Assembly: GCA_963575645.1 (NCBI GenBank)
Contig: OY754467.1
Span: 32,733,108-32,797,107 of the forward strand
DNA length: 64,000 nt
Origin: Xanthostigma xanthostigma
Taxonomy: Eukaryota > Arthropoda > Insecta > Raphidioptera > Raphidiidae
Direction of reading: 5' to 3'
The notes beneath the pieces are model-generated. The model ran no database searches, was not told the DNA's origin, and was given only the letters and a program-made list of their open reading frames with translations. Shown in pieces: positions 13,091-24,020 of this stretch. Position 1 is the first letter of the stretch. The number at the start of each line of letters is the position of its first letter. Both the position numbers and the translations under genes were made by a program.

Positions 13091-13571
13091 ACTTTAAATT
13101 GCTAGCCATTATCAATAATATTCAGCTAATTTTTATAATTGACAGCACTGATTTTAACGTTTCATCTATTTTAAGTTGCCAAAAACTATCCTGTATCCAG
13201 AAGAAACAACTGAATTATAAAACGAGCTGGCGTGCAATATTTCCGCCTAACTGTACCACGCCATTTCCAGTCTCAATGACCAGACCAATAATTCAAATGT
13301 AACCTGTTGCACGTAAACTACCTTCAACTTGTATGCTAAACAGTTCAACACTATTAAATAAAAATATATAACATCAAAAACAAATTCACTTTCTTCGTAA
13401 CCGGAATGTTAACTACATGCACGCACACTTACCTACATAATGTGTTACATGCATTCAAGTATTAGAACAAAAACAAAAACAGAGCGTTTGTTAGGTACAG
13501 AACTTGCTTATTCCAAAACTAAATCTGCATTGAACAACATGCATTTCATTTAAAATAGAGTAGCTTCGTTA
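13091..13571. other. Intergenic DNA
   Basis: AT-rich, no feature recognised. Confidence 0.5.
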
Positions 13572-13918
13572 TCTATACTAATATTATATAAAGCCGAAGA
13601 ATTTGTTTGTTTGTTTGGTTGAACGCGCTAATCTCGTGGTTAGAATTGAAAATGTTTTTTTTTGTTGGATAGCCCATTTATCGAGGAAAGCTATAAGTTA
13701 TATATAATATCACGCTACGACCAATAGGAGCAGAGCATCAACGAAAAATGTTGCAAAATGTAACGCAAAATTTGCCGTCCGACAAAAACTTTTGAATCGT
13801 AACTCCGATCATGAAATTTGGACACATCATCTCGGTAAACTAATATGAACATGCGTAATCATGCCCCTCCCCCCCATTCGTTCATTTGCACCCGGGTGAA
13901 ACCGGGATGAACCGCTAG
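13572..13918 (+). mobile_element. Nonautonomous Helitron, family 1, complete
   Basis: It starts TCTATACTAATATT, contains TTTGTTTGTTTG and GAACGCGCTAATCTC, and ends with the CCCGGGTGAAACCGGG hairpin plus CTAG. It sits exactly between a host A (13571) and T (13919), as Helitrons do, and makes no target duplication. At 347 bp it has no helicase coding and depends on an autonomous relative. Confidence 0.9.
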
Positions 13919-14064
13919 TATATGGTTATAATAATACCATTTTTCTCAAATGCCTATAAGCGTTAACCGATAGGAGAACGTAACTAAAATTTTGAAAAAA
14001 AAATTAGAAAACCCAAAGAAAATAATTAAAAGACAAGCTTTCCTTGCAGTGGAATGAAAAGACA

Positions 14065-14176
14065 TTTTTTAATAATTTAGGGTCATAATAGTAAAACCGT
14101 GGGCCGTGACTAATGAACTATCATTTGCTTACAACCCACGCTTTTAGAATTATGAATCTAAATTATTAAAAAATTT
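14065..14176. mobile_element. Small hairpin MITE
   Basis: TTTTTTAATAATTTAGGGTC at the left and CTAAATTATTAAAAAA at the right begin inverted arms of about 40 bp. These continue through ATAGTAAAACCGTGGG and CCCACGCTTTTAGAATTAT. There is no coding. Confidence 0.6.
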
Positions 14177-14221
14177 TATATCCTTTTTAGTAGGTATACT
14201 GCAAAAAAAAACTCGTCTTTA

Positions 14222-14474
14222 AAAAGTTTCCAACCGACAAGTGGTGAATGTTACTAGTTTAGGTCAAGAATCACTTTTCAAAAATTTTACAAATTCTTTC
14301 CGTTTTTATGTCCCCCGAATCCAAAAAACATATTTTTGGAAAAACTCTGTGCGTCTGTTAGTCTGTGAACACGATACGGGTCAAACGGATTAGCGGATTG
14401 AAACCAAATTTTGGGAGGATGTTTGGTATGCAAATATGAAGAGCCCTATTGTTTTTGGGGAAAATCGGCGCATG
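14222..14474 (+). repeat. Interspersed repeat K (GTGCGTCTGTTAGTCTGTGA), copy 1
   Basis: Landmarks are CATATTTTTGGAAAAACTCTG, GTCTGTGAACACGATACGGG, CCCTATTGTTTTTGGGGAAA and CGGCGCATGCGCAGAAGAGA. Related copies lie at 32478, 40618 (minus) and 52966. No termini could be defined and the class is unknown. Confidence 0.65.
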
Positions 14475-15222
14475 CGCAGAAGAGATATATGCATAACTGT
14501 GTTTTTTTTGTATAATAATGGTATACTTTTCATAACGGCTTATTATTCTATTAGTTTTTTCAAGAAAGTTTTGTATAAAATTTTTTTTCTAAACTTTATA
14601 GTTTCAGAAACATTTTGATAATAAAAAAAAATTTGCCGCTCTTTTGTTTTATGAATCTGTCAGAAATAAACTAATTAGGCATGCTTTGATTAATTTTTAC
14701 ATGACGTGGAACATATTAAGTATGTAGATAACCATGGCAACAAATAGCAAATATCATATTGAATACTAGCCATTACCCGCGTCACCTCACGCGATATCAG
14801 AAATTTTATTTTCTTTATTATACTCAAATGTCAACATTTTTGAAGTTGGAATGGTCCGGTCGCCCGACTGCTTGGATTTTTTTTTTAATATTTTATAACA
14901 AATAATTATAGTTCTGCAACAGTTCACACGAGATGTAGGTATGTGTCATTATTTAAAGCACACTTGAATCCGGAGATAGATATCTTACAACTAATTACCA
15001 AACATTTCTGCGTAATTTCATACGTATTACATTATAAAATCTGCACTTCCTTCCTTTTCTGGCCCGATTGCTCGTAAGTCAACACCGTAATGTCTCTCTG
15101 ATATGCATATAATAAGTATATAGATACCTCTATCTACCTACATAATAATAATTATGTTACATGATACGGCCTTACAAGAGGGATGTGTAATTTTTTTGTC
15201 ACATCATTAAGGTAATTTCTTA
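14475..15222. other. Intergenic DNA with a possible Helitron-like end
   Basis: At 14766 ACTAGCCATTACCCGCG precedes a CGCGT/ACGCG mini-hairpin. Similar strings at 16321 and 45637 suggest a recurrent Helitron-like 3' end on the minus strand. The other ends could not be found. No gene was recognised. Confidence 0.4.
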
Positions 15223-15230
15223 GCCATAAG

Positions 15231-16066
15231 CAGGGCCGTGGGGCCGTGGCGTTGCTAGGCGTGGGTGAAGCGGGCCCTCGCCCACGAATTCGCGTTTATT
15301 GGGGCCTCGCGCGAGACCTCCTTGTGTCCTAACTTGAAGCCATGAACTATGTTATACCTACGCTAAATAAGTAGTACCCTAAAAGACCCTACTAAATATA
15401 ACCTACATAGAAATATGGCAGGATCACTGCATTGAATAAGTACCTACTGAAAGAAAAGGGCCTCGCTGATGCGACTTTGCCCACATCTAGATTAGTTCAC
15501 GTCACGCAACTGCGGATGGGCCTAACTCTTTCGGCCCAGGAAAATAATATTCTGGCCACGTCATATAGAGGCGCTAGTTTTTGCCACCTTGTACAAAGTG
15601 AGCGTTTAAGGCCTAGCACACATGAAGAGCGTTCAACGCGCGTTAGCCTAACGCGCGTTTACAATTTCTATACAATTGTATAGAACTGTTTATATGATAA
15701 CGCGCGTTGGTGGCGCGTTGAACGCGCGTTATCATATAAACAGTTCTATACAATTGTATAGAAATTGTAAACGCGCGTTGGGCCAACGCGCGTTGAACGC
15801 TCTTCATGTGTGCTAGGCCTAACACTCCCTATTCTCCCCCACAAAAAAAATTAAAGCTTACGGTTTATAAGAGCTACTATACAAAAAAGATAAAAAACAG
15901 ATTATTAATTTTACCTTAGAATTATGTTTATTAAAAAAATAAAAGTCAAATCATTCTAGTAAACAAAAATATATATAAACTAACATAGGCGATCGACCTA
16001 ACGGCCTCGGCGGGCTCCAGTCTACCGGGAAAACTCCTAAAATCCTTGTGGGCCCATCCGCCCCTG
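15231..16066. mobile_element. hAT-like element interrupted by a MITE
   Basis: The left end reads CAGGGCCGTGG and the right end CATCCGCCCCTG. Flanking 8-bp sequences are GCCATAAG (15223-15230) and GCCATAGA (16067-16074), which share their first six bases and fit a slightly decayed hAT target duplication. The termini themselves are only partly alike. A 210-bp MITE lies inside at 15610-15819. No transposase frame was found. Confidence 0.6.
15610..15819. mobile_element. PIF/Harbinger-like palindromic MITE
   Basis: This is an almost perfect 210-bp palindrome with ends GGCCTAGCACACATG and CATGTGTGCTAGGCC, and with repeated AACGCGCGTT blocks inside. Both sides carry TAA (15607-15609 and 15820-15822). 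A three-base TWA target with GG-starting ends is the PIF/Harbinger signature. It has no coding and would extrude as one long hairpin. Confidence 0.8.
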
Positions 16067-16074
16067 GCCATAGA

Positions 16075-16390
16075 CCGACATCACATCTTAAAGCGGTAGA
16101 CTTCTTATTTAACGATTTAATATTCTATTTATTTTTCAGAGGCTTTTGTCAAAAAGATTTTTTTTTAACTTTTTATATTTTTGGAAATATTTTAAAAATA
16201 AAAAATCAGCTCTTCTTTTATTCTGTCAAAGAGAAATTAGGTTTCCAATTTATTTATACATGCGAAACCATATAGGTATTACGTGAATATGCAAACGAAT
16301 AGCAAATATAATATTTATTACTAGTCGTTACCCGCGTCACCGCACCCGTTTACAGACATTTAAAAATATATTTAAAGCTGTTTTTTTATC
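16075..16390. other. Intergenic DNA
   Basis: No gene. ACTAGTCGTTACCCGCG at 16321 is another Helitron-like end string. Confidence 0.4.
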
Positions 16391-16560
16391 TAAATATTTT
16401 CTCTTCTCAACGATCAGGACTACAGATATATACATATATGTCTGTACTCCTGATGATGGACTTAATGTCTGAAACGATCGTTGCAAGAGAAAATATTTTG
16501 TAGAATTTTCACGTGTTTTTTGTTTTTACTATTTGTTCTACCAAGTGCCGAGTGAAAAAT
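16391..16560. repeat. GAAACG inverted-hairpin repeat, copy 1
   Basis: An imperfect inverted repeat is centred near 16436. The left arm has ATATTTTCTCTTCTCAACGATC and the right arm GAAACGATCGTTGCAAGAG followed by AAAATATTTTGTAGAATTTT. The right arm continues CACGTGTTTTTTGTTTTTAC, as in the much better preserved copy at 26824-27012. Origin is unknown; a Penelope-like or LINE 3' segment is possible. Confidence 0.6.
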
Positions 16561-17014
16561 CAGTGCAAATTATAATTTATTTCGGTTTGCACTAATACAA
16601 TATTGTTTACTGAGCAGTTTGTCCATCCTTAATCGACATCGCTCAAGGCTCTGTAAATCGGGAACTCGGAAGTAGCGAAATATAAATCGGTTCTCGAGCG
16701 GCAATTAGTCTTCAAACTGTCAACGTGAGCTCAAATCAACTGCACACTGAACGGCCTACAGCTTAAATGCAGTAGGGTTACGCAACAGTCAATGAGATAA
16801 TAATAATTAATGCCGCGTGTGATGTAACCAGTTACCGGGTCAACATACATCTGACCAAAACAGTTGCATGCCACACGAAAGAGAAGATCAGGTTTGGCGA
16901 TTCGTAATTCTTCAGGGCATTGTGTAATCAACGTGCAAATACTGCTGCAAAAAATGTGTTATCCTATCTATTGTTAACAATGAAAATTAATAACCGATGA
17001 AGATAAATTAGACT

Positions 17015-17235
17015 CAATTCTTTGATTAACGTCTGAATAGAACTCTTCAAATAAATAAAATTGCGTGAAATCTATTAGATAATAAATAACTTAATACTAA
17101 TTTATATTTTTTAGATATTTCTGAAGAAGATCCAAATCCGGATCGAAACGTCATCTTGTGTTATATTGATTTGTATTTTTATTATTTTTTGTCAATATAT
17201 GGTCTGAAAAAAATTGGTCGACAATTTTATTTATT
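17015..17235. repeat. GGATCGAAACGTCATC repeat, copy 1
   Basis: GATCCAAATCCGGATCGAAA followed by CGTCATCTTGTGTTATATTG is shared with 21690-21845. The string TTTGATTAACGTCTGAATAG at 17021 is the reverse complement of sequence on the far side of that second copy. The two thus look like differently preserved versions of one inverted arrangement. Confidence 0.55.
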
Positions 17236-18019
17236 TGAATAAATTAGACTCCTCTTACAGATTCGGAGTGTTCAGCTTAAAGATAAATTAATAAATTTCC
17301 CAAAGATATCAAACCTTTCGATAACAGTCTAATCGATTCTCTCATTTATTGTTAATTCCGCAATTAAGAAATCTCGAAATTCCGACATGGAAGCCCTACT
17401 GCACGCCGTCGGAAGCGTGTACCGTTCCACTCTCGTCTGCTACTGAGTGTAGAGTTTGCCGTCTTATCTTAAAAAAAAAATAATAAATGCATTGAATATT
17501 CTATTTCAAATTGAATCTAATAAAAATAACTTTCCTATTCTTATTACACGGAATAAAGAAGATTCGTTTTGCTTCCTTGCAAATTATTCAGGAAATACTA
17601 CTGAGATGTATGAGTAATGACTTATGACGATCTTTATGTTACGAGAAAATAATAATTTCATATCTGATAAATTGACAATCTGTCTTTTATATTTGCAATA
17701 TTGTATTGAAAATAATTAAGTAAATAGTATAATACGCGAATATCACTTTAAAAATAATAAATTACCCTGATGACGTAACATTGCACAACGAAACTTTTAA
17801 AGTAAGAAAGATTGTATGTTGTGAATCTTCTTGATAATTTCACAGCTTCCAATTATTTATTTTTATTGCAATTGGTGCAAGTCATACATAAATATTTCAT
17901 GTACACGAAAAAACAGAACAGTTTTTGTTTTTAAATTCTGAATAAATAACTGGAAACGAGGCTTGTAGCTTGATCGTGCATTGAAGTCACTTGAATGAAT
18001 TTGAAATATATGCATTATT
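17236..18019. other. Intergenic DNA
   Basis: AT-rich. No gene or repeat with readable ends. Confidence 0.5.
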
Positions 18020-18490
18020 AATGCTACGGTCAGACGCGCGCCACGCAGCCTGGCAAGCAGCCCGGCAAGCGGCCCGGCATGCAAGCCCGGCGCGAGCGGC
18101 GGGCCAAGCAAGCTATTCACACGCACTGGGGCACGCCAGTTAGTGCTAGCAAAGTAAACATGGCGGGAAATGTAGAACTTGATTGCTTGACCAGTCCGAC
18201 ATATTTGTTGTATTTGTAATCTATTGTTATGTAATCGTCCGCACAAATTAAGTTAATTCAGGTCGTCCTTTCGCCACAAAGTCATACGCAATACTGGCCC
18301 GATGCGTGCGTGTAAACAGGTACACGAGCGCAAGCACATTCAACATTCAATTCACTTTGAACTTTGTCGAAAAACCGACACTTTCCCGGTTGGCGGCAAG
18401 CACGTGCACGAACAGGCAAGCAAGCCGTTTACACGCTTGTGCTCGTGTTCGTGCCCGTTGAATGTTGCTTTGAACGCGAGCGTGTAAACG
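18020..18490. repeat. GC-rich island of short GCAAGC/CACGAGC repeats
   Basis: Two GC-rich blocks (18020-18140 and 18300-18490) stand out sharply from AT-rich flanks. The first repeats GGCAAGC and GGCCCGGC. The second repeats CACGAGCGCAAGCAC-like strings and has TAAACAGGTACACGAGCG near its left and CGAGCGTGTAAACGCACC at its right, which looks like a diverged inverted end pair. A DNA transposon derivative is the likeliest source. The open frames here have biased composition and are not credited. Confidence 0.4.
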
Positions 18491-19020
18491 CACCATAACA
18501 ATCATAGTTACATTTCCGTTCCAACAACAATGCAGACACATTAAATATTTCTTCTGTGATGACTGGTACTGCATAATATTTCATTCAGTAAAAAAACGGT
18601 AATAACAACAACCCTTTCCAATCGTATATTCATGTCAAAAAGATATTATGGACTAATATCTATGGATGCATGAATGCTGAATAAATATTACTATTTTTTC
18701 TTTCTTCTTTATTTTATAAGTAAGAAAAGTGAAATGAAATAGTAAATTAAAGATCATCCACAATTCACAAATTAAAATGTCAAAATAAGTAGTACCTAAA
18801 GTACTGCGTACCTACGCTTCTACACACTATTATATTTACATGTATTGGTTGTTGGTTACGCTGGCACCAATTGGCAGGAGCGGTCGAAGAATATAAATAA
18901 ATAATTGCATTTAAAATTATTGTCCGCACCATTGTTTTCAAAATAAAATTTTAGAATTAATAACGTTTTTCTCGACTATTTTCTTAAAACATTGTGACAA
19001 TTTTATACGAATGTATAGAT
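18491..19020. other. Intergenic DNA
   Basis: No feature recognised. Confidence 0.5.
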
Positions 19021-19254
19021 ATCTATACTAATTATATAAAGCTGAAGAGTTTGTTTGTTTGTTTGAACGCGCTAATCTTAGGAACTACTGGTTCATTTTG
19101 AAAAAAAAAATTGTTGGATAGCCTATTTATCGAGAAAGGCTATAGGCTATATAATATCACGCTACGACCATTAGGAGCGGAGCATTAATGAAAAATGTTG
19201 CAAAATTTATCTCAAAAATAAGCTTCTATTCAGGTGAAATGCACTAACTAAATA

Positions 19255-19941
19255 CAGCGTGTCCACGGAAGTTCTTTACAAATGGAATTTTTTTTTGTTA
19301 ATTATAGAAGCAAAAATTTTTTTTGTGGAAAAGTTCTGCTTCGTCCAAAACCTCTAAAACACCAAAGAAAATTTTCTTCGGCCTTAAGTTATACGAGGGA
19401 AATCAAAAAGTTTTATTTGACTAAAAATAAAAATTATCTGTGATATTCAAGATTTTCGTACAATTAGTTACATAATCAAATTTAATTCAAAATAATAACA
19501 TAACTAACTTCTAAGTAATTATTTATTCATAATTGTAAATCAGAATTCAACATATCCTTCATCTCTCTCCATACAAAGAACGGTTCTCCTTCCAAAATCC
19601 GTGACTGACTCACTGAATTTCGAATCATTGTAGAAGGAATTTGATGGATTTTTTCGGTGATAATCCTTTCCAATTGATCAATATCTTGAAAAAGTCTTTC
19701 AGAGTACACCATTTTCTTTAGATAGTCCCAGAGGAAATAATCTAGGGGTGTCAAATCGGGTGATCTGGTTTCAGTAAAATAAAACTTTTTGACTTCCCTC
19801 GTATAACTTTAGGCCGACAAAAATTTTCTTTGGTGTTTTAGAGGTTTTTGACGAAGTAGAACTTTTCCACAGAAAAAAATTTTTGCTCCAATAATTAATA
19901 AAAAAAAATTCCATTTGTAAAGAACTTGCGTGGACACGCTG
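19255..19941 (-). mobile_element. Tc1/mariner-type transposon remnant
   Basis: Inverted ends of roughly 170-190 bp start CAGCGTGTCCACGGAAGTTC on the left and close GAACTTGCGTGGACACGCTG on the right, with TA on both sides (19253-19254 and 19942-19943). Between them, minus-strand codons from about 19770 to 19527 read SPDLTPLDYFLWDYLKKMVY and onward. This is the C-terminal part of a mariner-type transposase, including the PLD segment that in relatives carries the third catalytic Asp. The rest of the transposase is absent, so the copy is internally deleted. Confidence 0.85.
19527..19770 (-). pseudogene. Mariner transposase C-terminal remnant
   Basis: About 80 codons remain, starting RSPDLTPLDYFLWDYLKK and ending at a stop near 19527. 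The SPDLTPLD.FLW.YLK signature is typical of insect mariner-type transposases. Expected upstream parts (helix-turn-helix domain and the first two catalytic Asp residues) are missing, because the right inverted end begins immediately upstream. It is not functional as a transposase. Confidence 0.8.
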
Positions 19942-19971
19942 TATAATCATATTAGCGTTGTGAGTACACAA

Positions 19972-20044
19972 CGTCGTATGGCTCAATCGGTAGAGCATGC
20001 TACTGTCAATATCAGGGTCGTGGGTTCGAGTCCCACGTTGAACG
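19972..20044 (+). tRNA. tRNA-like segment inside Helitron (pseudo-tRNA, Lys-like body)
   Basis: The D arm GGCTCAATCGGTAGAGC (A box) and the T arm GGGTCGTGGGTTCGAGTCCC (B box) closely resemble animal tRNA-Lys(CTT). The anticodon loop reads CTGTCAA, giving GTC (an Asp anticodon) in place of CTT. The anticodon stem TGCTA/TATCA has one mismatch, and the acceptor stem pairs poorly. It is probably a non-functional captured tRNA or SINE head. Confidence 0.65.
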
Positions 20045-20579
20045 AAAACATTTTTATTTTCTAAATTGCAATCTTCTAAGGTTTACATTTAAATTTATTT
20101 TAATTTTATTTAATTAATTAAAAAAAATTATTAGTTTAAAAAAGTATAAATACTGTTTTTTATCGACAAAAGCTTTTGAACGGTAACTCCGATCATCATG
20201 AAATTTGGACACAACATTCATCTCGGTAAACTAAGATGAATGTGTGTACTCATGTTCCTCCCTTCCTCATTCGTTCTTTTACACCCGGGTGAAACCGGAC
20301 GGGACCGCTAGTATAGAAATAAATGGCAATTTTGAAAATGCAAAAAAAATATGTTGCCATTTGAAAAAAATAATGCATCACACTTCCGGTTGAGTGTAAA
20401 GTACAAAAAAAATATATCTCAGCAGTTTCCGAGAATAAATTTCGAGTTTAAACTATTTAAACTTTTCTTTGATTTTAAGAGGGGGATACTCGAATATTAT
20501 TATTCATTGTTGCCACTATCGGTGAACACACTGTATAGTTCAGACGAATTTAGTATTTTAAAAGAAAAAGTGTATATAC

Positions 20580-20662
20580 TTTTGATATTTTGACAATATG
20601 GTAAGAAATAAGGATTTTGAATTTTGATATTTTGACAATATGGTAAGAAATAAGGATTTTGA
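20580..20662 (+). repeat. Two-copy tandem repeat of about 42 bp
   Basis: GATATTTTGACAATATGGTA followed by AGAAATAAGGATTTTGAA occurs twice back to back with essentially no change, so the duplication is recent. Confidence 0.8.
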
Positions 20663-21689
20663 AAGTTCCCACTGTGATCGTAAATTTTTAAGTTCCTTAT
20701 TTCCAGCAATTTACTTTTACGAATGTTTCATCAAAAAATCAAAATTTATAATTTTCTCTTCTATTTGACTATTTCTCATGATTAATACGAATATTAATGA
20801 TGACCTCAGGTGTCGAGTGTCTAAATTCTCTATATATTTATTAATCATAAGTATGCCAAGTCTTCCAGTTACACTAATTATAATAATATCTTTAATTAAT
20901 GATTCTCTCTGAAAATTAATAATTTCAAGCTAATTAAAAGCCTCACGCACTGTTAAAGAAATGAATTTGTAATATTATGTTGTTACGGACCGCACAAGAC
21001 ATTTCTTTTTTAAGTCTTATAAAGATCAAACAATATGGGACTTAATTCAGAATAATAACTGTCGTCTTCGTTTCTTGCTTAGTCATTCATTTTTAAGATT
21101 ACTTGCCGAATATTCTGCAAATATTTTTCAGTCTAACTTGTGAGGACGGTTCTCCGCTTCAGATTTTCAGATTGACGCCTTCAATATTTCATGAAAACAG
21201 GACAATTAATTGATCTTTAATGTTTTATGTATGCATTTCTTTTGTGTATCCTCTTTTATGGTCGTGACCGCGTCCTGTTCAAGGCAATAAAAATAATTAA
21301 GATTAAACACATTTGGTATATCTTTATTTTTGTTTGTTGCAATGCAATGTTACCTGTTAATATAAGGTGCTTATGTGCGTCTGATACTGATTTTAACTTT
21401 AATTACGACAGCATTTCTCCAAATGTTAAATCAGCCACCTTTCCTCGCACAAAATAAGATCTTTAACGCTCCGAATGCTTAATTTTTATATTTTCTGCAC
21501 ACAGTACTTTTTTCCTCAACTAGAAACAAAATGATATGACCAATGATGTTATTAATTTTTCATTAATTTTTTTATTCATTCAAACTATCAATCATTCGTG
21601 CATTTTATTACATAATAAATAACTAATACTAATTAATTTTTAGGCGCGAATAGCGTAAGCTAAAGCGCCTATATGTACTCGCTTTTTAT

Positions 21690-21845
21690 ATTTTATAGAT
21701 ATCTAAATTCGGATCGAAACGTCATCTTTTGTTATATTGATTTATATTTTTATATTATTTTTTGTCAATATATAGTCTGAAAAAAATTGGTCGACAATTT
21801 TATTTATTTGAAGAGTTCTATTCAGACGTTAATCAAAGATTTGAT
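21690..21845 (+). repeat. GGATCGAAACGTCATC repeat, copy 2
   Basis: It shares GGATCGAAACGTCATCTT and TGAAAAAAATTGGTCGACAA with the copy at 17.1 kb, then runs into AGAGTTCTATTCAGACGTTA, found inverted at 17.0 kb. Class unknown. Confidence 0.55.
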
Positions 21846-22689
21846 GTTACGGAGGTTTAATTCCTACTCCAAAACTACGAATATTCCGATACTTTTTCAC
21901 AATAGAATCCATGTTTCTACCGGAAATAATTGTAATTGATGTCAAAACGAATGTTTAACATCGACGTCGTCGATCGTTTCTTGCAACGAATCTCACCTGT
22001 TGCCAATACTTTCCCTTTTTGGATAAGTTGGCTTATTATTTGATTTGAAGAAAGCCAAAAAATTTTAACCTTTTGAAAATTGATTTGGATCTGATAACTG
22101 GTTTTGGGTAATTTGCTGATTTCGAATTCAACTTCCGTTTCTGTCCATCACGTAAGATTTTTGAACAACTAGGGTGTGATAGAAGATAAAAATCGCCTTT
22201 ATTAACCTTTTTTTTAATTTAGAAAAGAAAACAGCACAAGGTCACCTAGCACAAGTTTTGGTGTCGCTAATTATTTTTCTTTTCGTAGGAGAATAGAAGT
22301 TTAGCATATTTTTGCCTTAATCATTCCCGGAAATGGAACACTCAGGAGCTTAGGAGGCGTTATTATTTGCAGTCTAGTCATCTCCAGTGAACATAAAATT
22401 TACTCGTGGAGATATTAAAACATGCGTTCACTCAGCGACAGGTGAAAGGGGACGGCGCCAGTATAAGTTTGTGAAGCGCTGGTATAATACGTAACATATT
22501 ATAATAGCTATACGTTTGTGTGCATGTGTGTTAGTCAGACTATTCTTTTAATGCAATTCAAATTAAAGCGATGTACAAGAAGTGGTAGAGGAGAACGAAC
22601 GCGTGTTGCGTTGTACGGGGTCCACCACGTGCAAAGGTGAGACAGGAGTAATAATTCCACCAGCAAATACACCATCGCCGAAGACATAC

Positions 22690-22724
22690 TATAAAACCAG
22701 ATAACTTTTGGTTAAATCTTCAGT
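22690..22724 (+). promoter_or_regulatory. Core promoter: TATA box and initiator
   Basis: A perfect TATAAAA at 22690-22696 is followed by TTCAGTT. The initiator TCAGT starts at 22720 and puts the predicted start A at 22722, 32 bp from the first T of the TATA box. This is the spacing expected of arthropod TATA/Inr promoters. An ATG in good context follows 80 bases later. TATA-plus-Inr promoters are typical of strongly and stage-specifically expressed insect structural genes. Confidence 0.75.
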
Positions 22725-22801
22725 TTAGACTTGTGTCTTACAGTTAATACAAGTGCAGAAACCAACCACTAACGGTGGGTCTGCCTCAGTGGATATCAAT
22801 T

Positions 22802-22822
22802 ATGAAGTCGTGGTCGATTTTG
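22802..22822 (+). CDS. Exon 1 of Trp/Lys-rich secreted protein gene
   Basis: ATG at 22802 (A at -3) opens seven codons, MKSWSIL, followed directly by the donor GTTAGT at 22823. This ends in phase 0. The next exon begins in phase 0 at 28725 with LIVGFVLAGLAC after a TTATTTGCAG acceptor. The join gives MKSWSIL-LIVGFVLAGLACS, an ideal signal peptide. A tiny first coding exon ending inside the signal peptide is a usual arrangement in insect cuticle and other secreted protein genes. The match of promoter, start codon, donor, phase and signal peptide supports the join, though no transcript was available. The donor has T at +3, which is less common. Confidence 0.75.
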
Positions 22823-24020
22823 GTTAGTGGTTTCTTTTTGGATTTATCTTCATGTTTAATATTACTCTAGAACAATACGCCACACGTCACGTCGATTGCA
22901 TTTTGTTTATCTACTGTCGATTGTTATCTCGAACAACCGGTATAATTTTTTTTCTGATTTTTTTATGCAGTGAAATTAATTCTGACAGTACTGGAGCATC
23001 GTTCGCGTGTTCTATATGTATCTTTTTTTAATATTTTATTCATCGACGTAAATTTTGATCCTCGAGTTAGCAATACGAAGTGAGAATTAAAAAACACAGT
23101 GTCAATTTAAAAAATAATTAACTATAAAAGTGTATTTTTTTGGATATACCTATATTTATAAAACTGCGTTTGTATACCTAGTTTTCCTATGAAAATAGTA
23201 TTCGAAAAAATCTAAATATCCCTATATAAGGAATGCAAAATAACTTGTTTTTTTTTGTTTTTGTAATCTTTAATTGTAACAAAAGTTAGTCTGGATTTTC
23301 TCTGGTCAACTAGATTCAAAATTAATATTCAAACACAATACTTTAGTTACAAAATTATTTATGAAAATCGGAACTAAACTACGTATTTTAAATTTTAGAC
23401 TAAAACAGTTACCAAAATAAAGACCCCTTGTTATTAAAACGTTTTCAATATTACATGTAAATAAGATGTCTATTCAAGATAATTATAACCAGTTATGTCA
23501 ACAAATAATACTGAAAAGATGATGGATTACAAAAATGGTCTACAAAAATCAGTTTAACATTCATGATTTACTTTACGAACGCTATTTTATGGTCATCAAA
23601 TTCACTTTCGTTCTGTTAAAACTCGGAGTAAGATACATAACCGGAACCGGGTTATGTTAAAATATTTGTTGATTTTTAATTGCATTTCAGTACGACGAGT
23701 TTATAAATATTTACTATACCGGTCCGGTAACGTGTTGCACACACGATTATTATTATTTTATTGGTATCATTTCGCGATCGGAAGGTGATACGCCGGAAGT
23801 ATGATATTAGTGTTGAGATGTCAAATACGCAGACGTAGTACTAACGATGAGTATCGAATTACTATCAAGATAATGTGTTTGTTCAGACCGTTAAGTTACG
23901 TGCAAATAAATATTTCTTGTTCGATATAACAATCAATACTGAAGCTCAGTAATTTTATTATGTAAGTTACTTCAATATCAAACGACAACAGCTTATTTAA
24001 ATACATAAAAATGCGCCTGT

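Larger units (their letters stand above)
19022..20311 (+). mobile_element. Helitron family 1, tRNA-bearing subfamily, with mariner insertion
   Basis: It begins TCTATACTAATTATATAAAG after a host A and ends ACCCGGGTGAAACCGG plus GGGACCGCTAG before a T. Inside are a mariner-type element (19255-19941) and a tRNA-like segment (19972-20044). Without the mariner insertion it matches the minus-strand Helitron at 31735-32296 across its whole length, including the tRNA-like part. Shorter family members at 13572, 25207 and 50004 lack the tRNA-like segment, so this is a distinct subfamily. Confidence 0.85.
20312..22689. other. Intergenic DNA upstream of the Trp-lattice gene
   Basis: AT-rich. It contains a short tandem duplication (20580-20662) and a GAAACGTCATC repeat (21690-21845). 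No coding exon was recognised. The last few hundred bases before the TATA box are richer in GC and include CACGTG-containing sequence near 22626, of unknown role. Confidence 0.5.

Noticed and set aside
19972-20044. A functional tRNA gene
   Set aside because: Acceptor and anticodon stems have mismatches, and the segment sits at a fixed place inside a Helitron subfamily.
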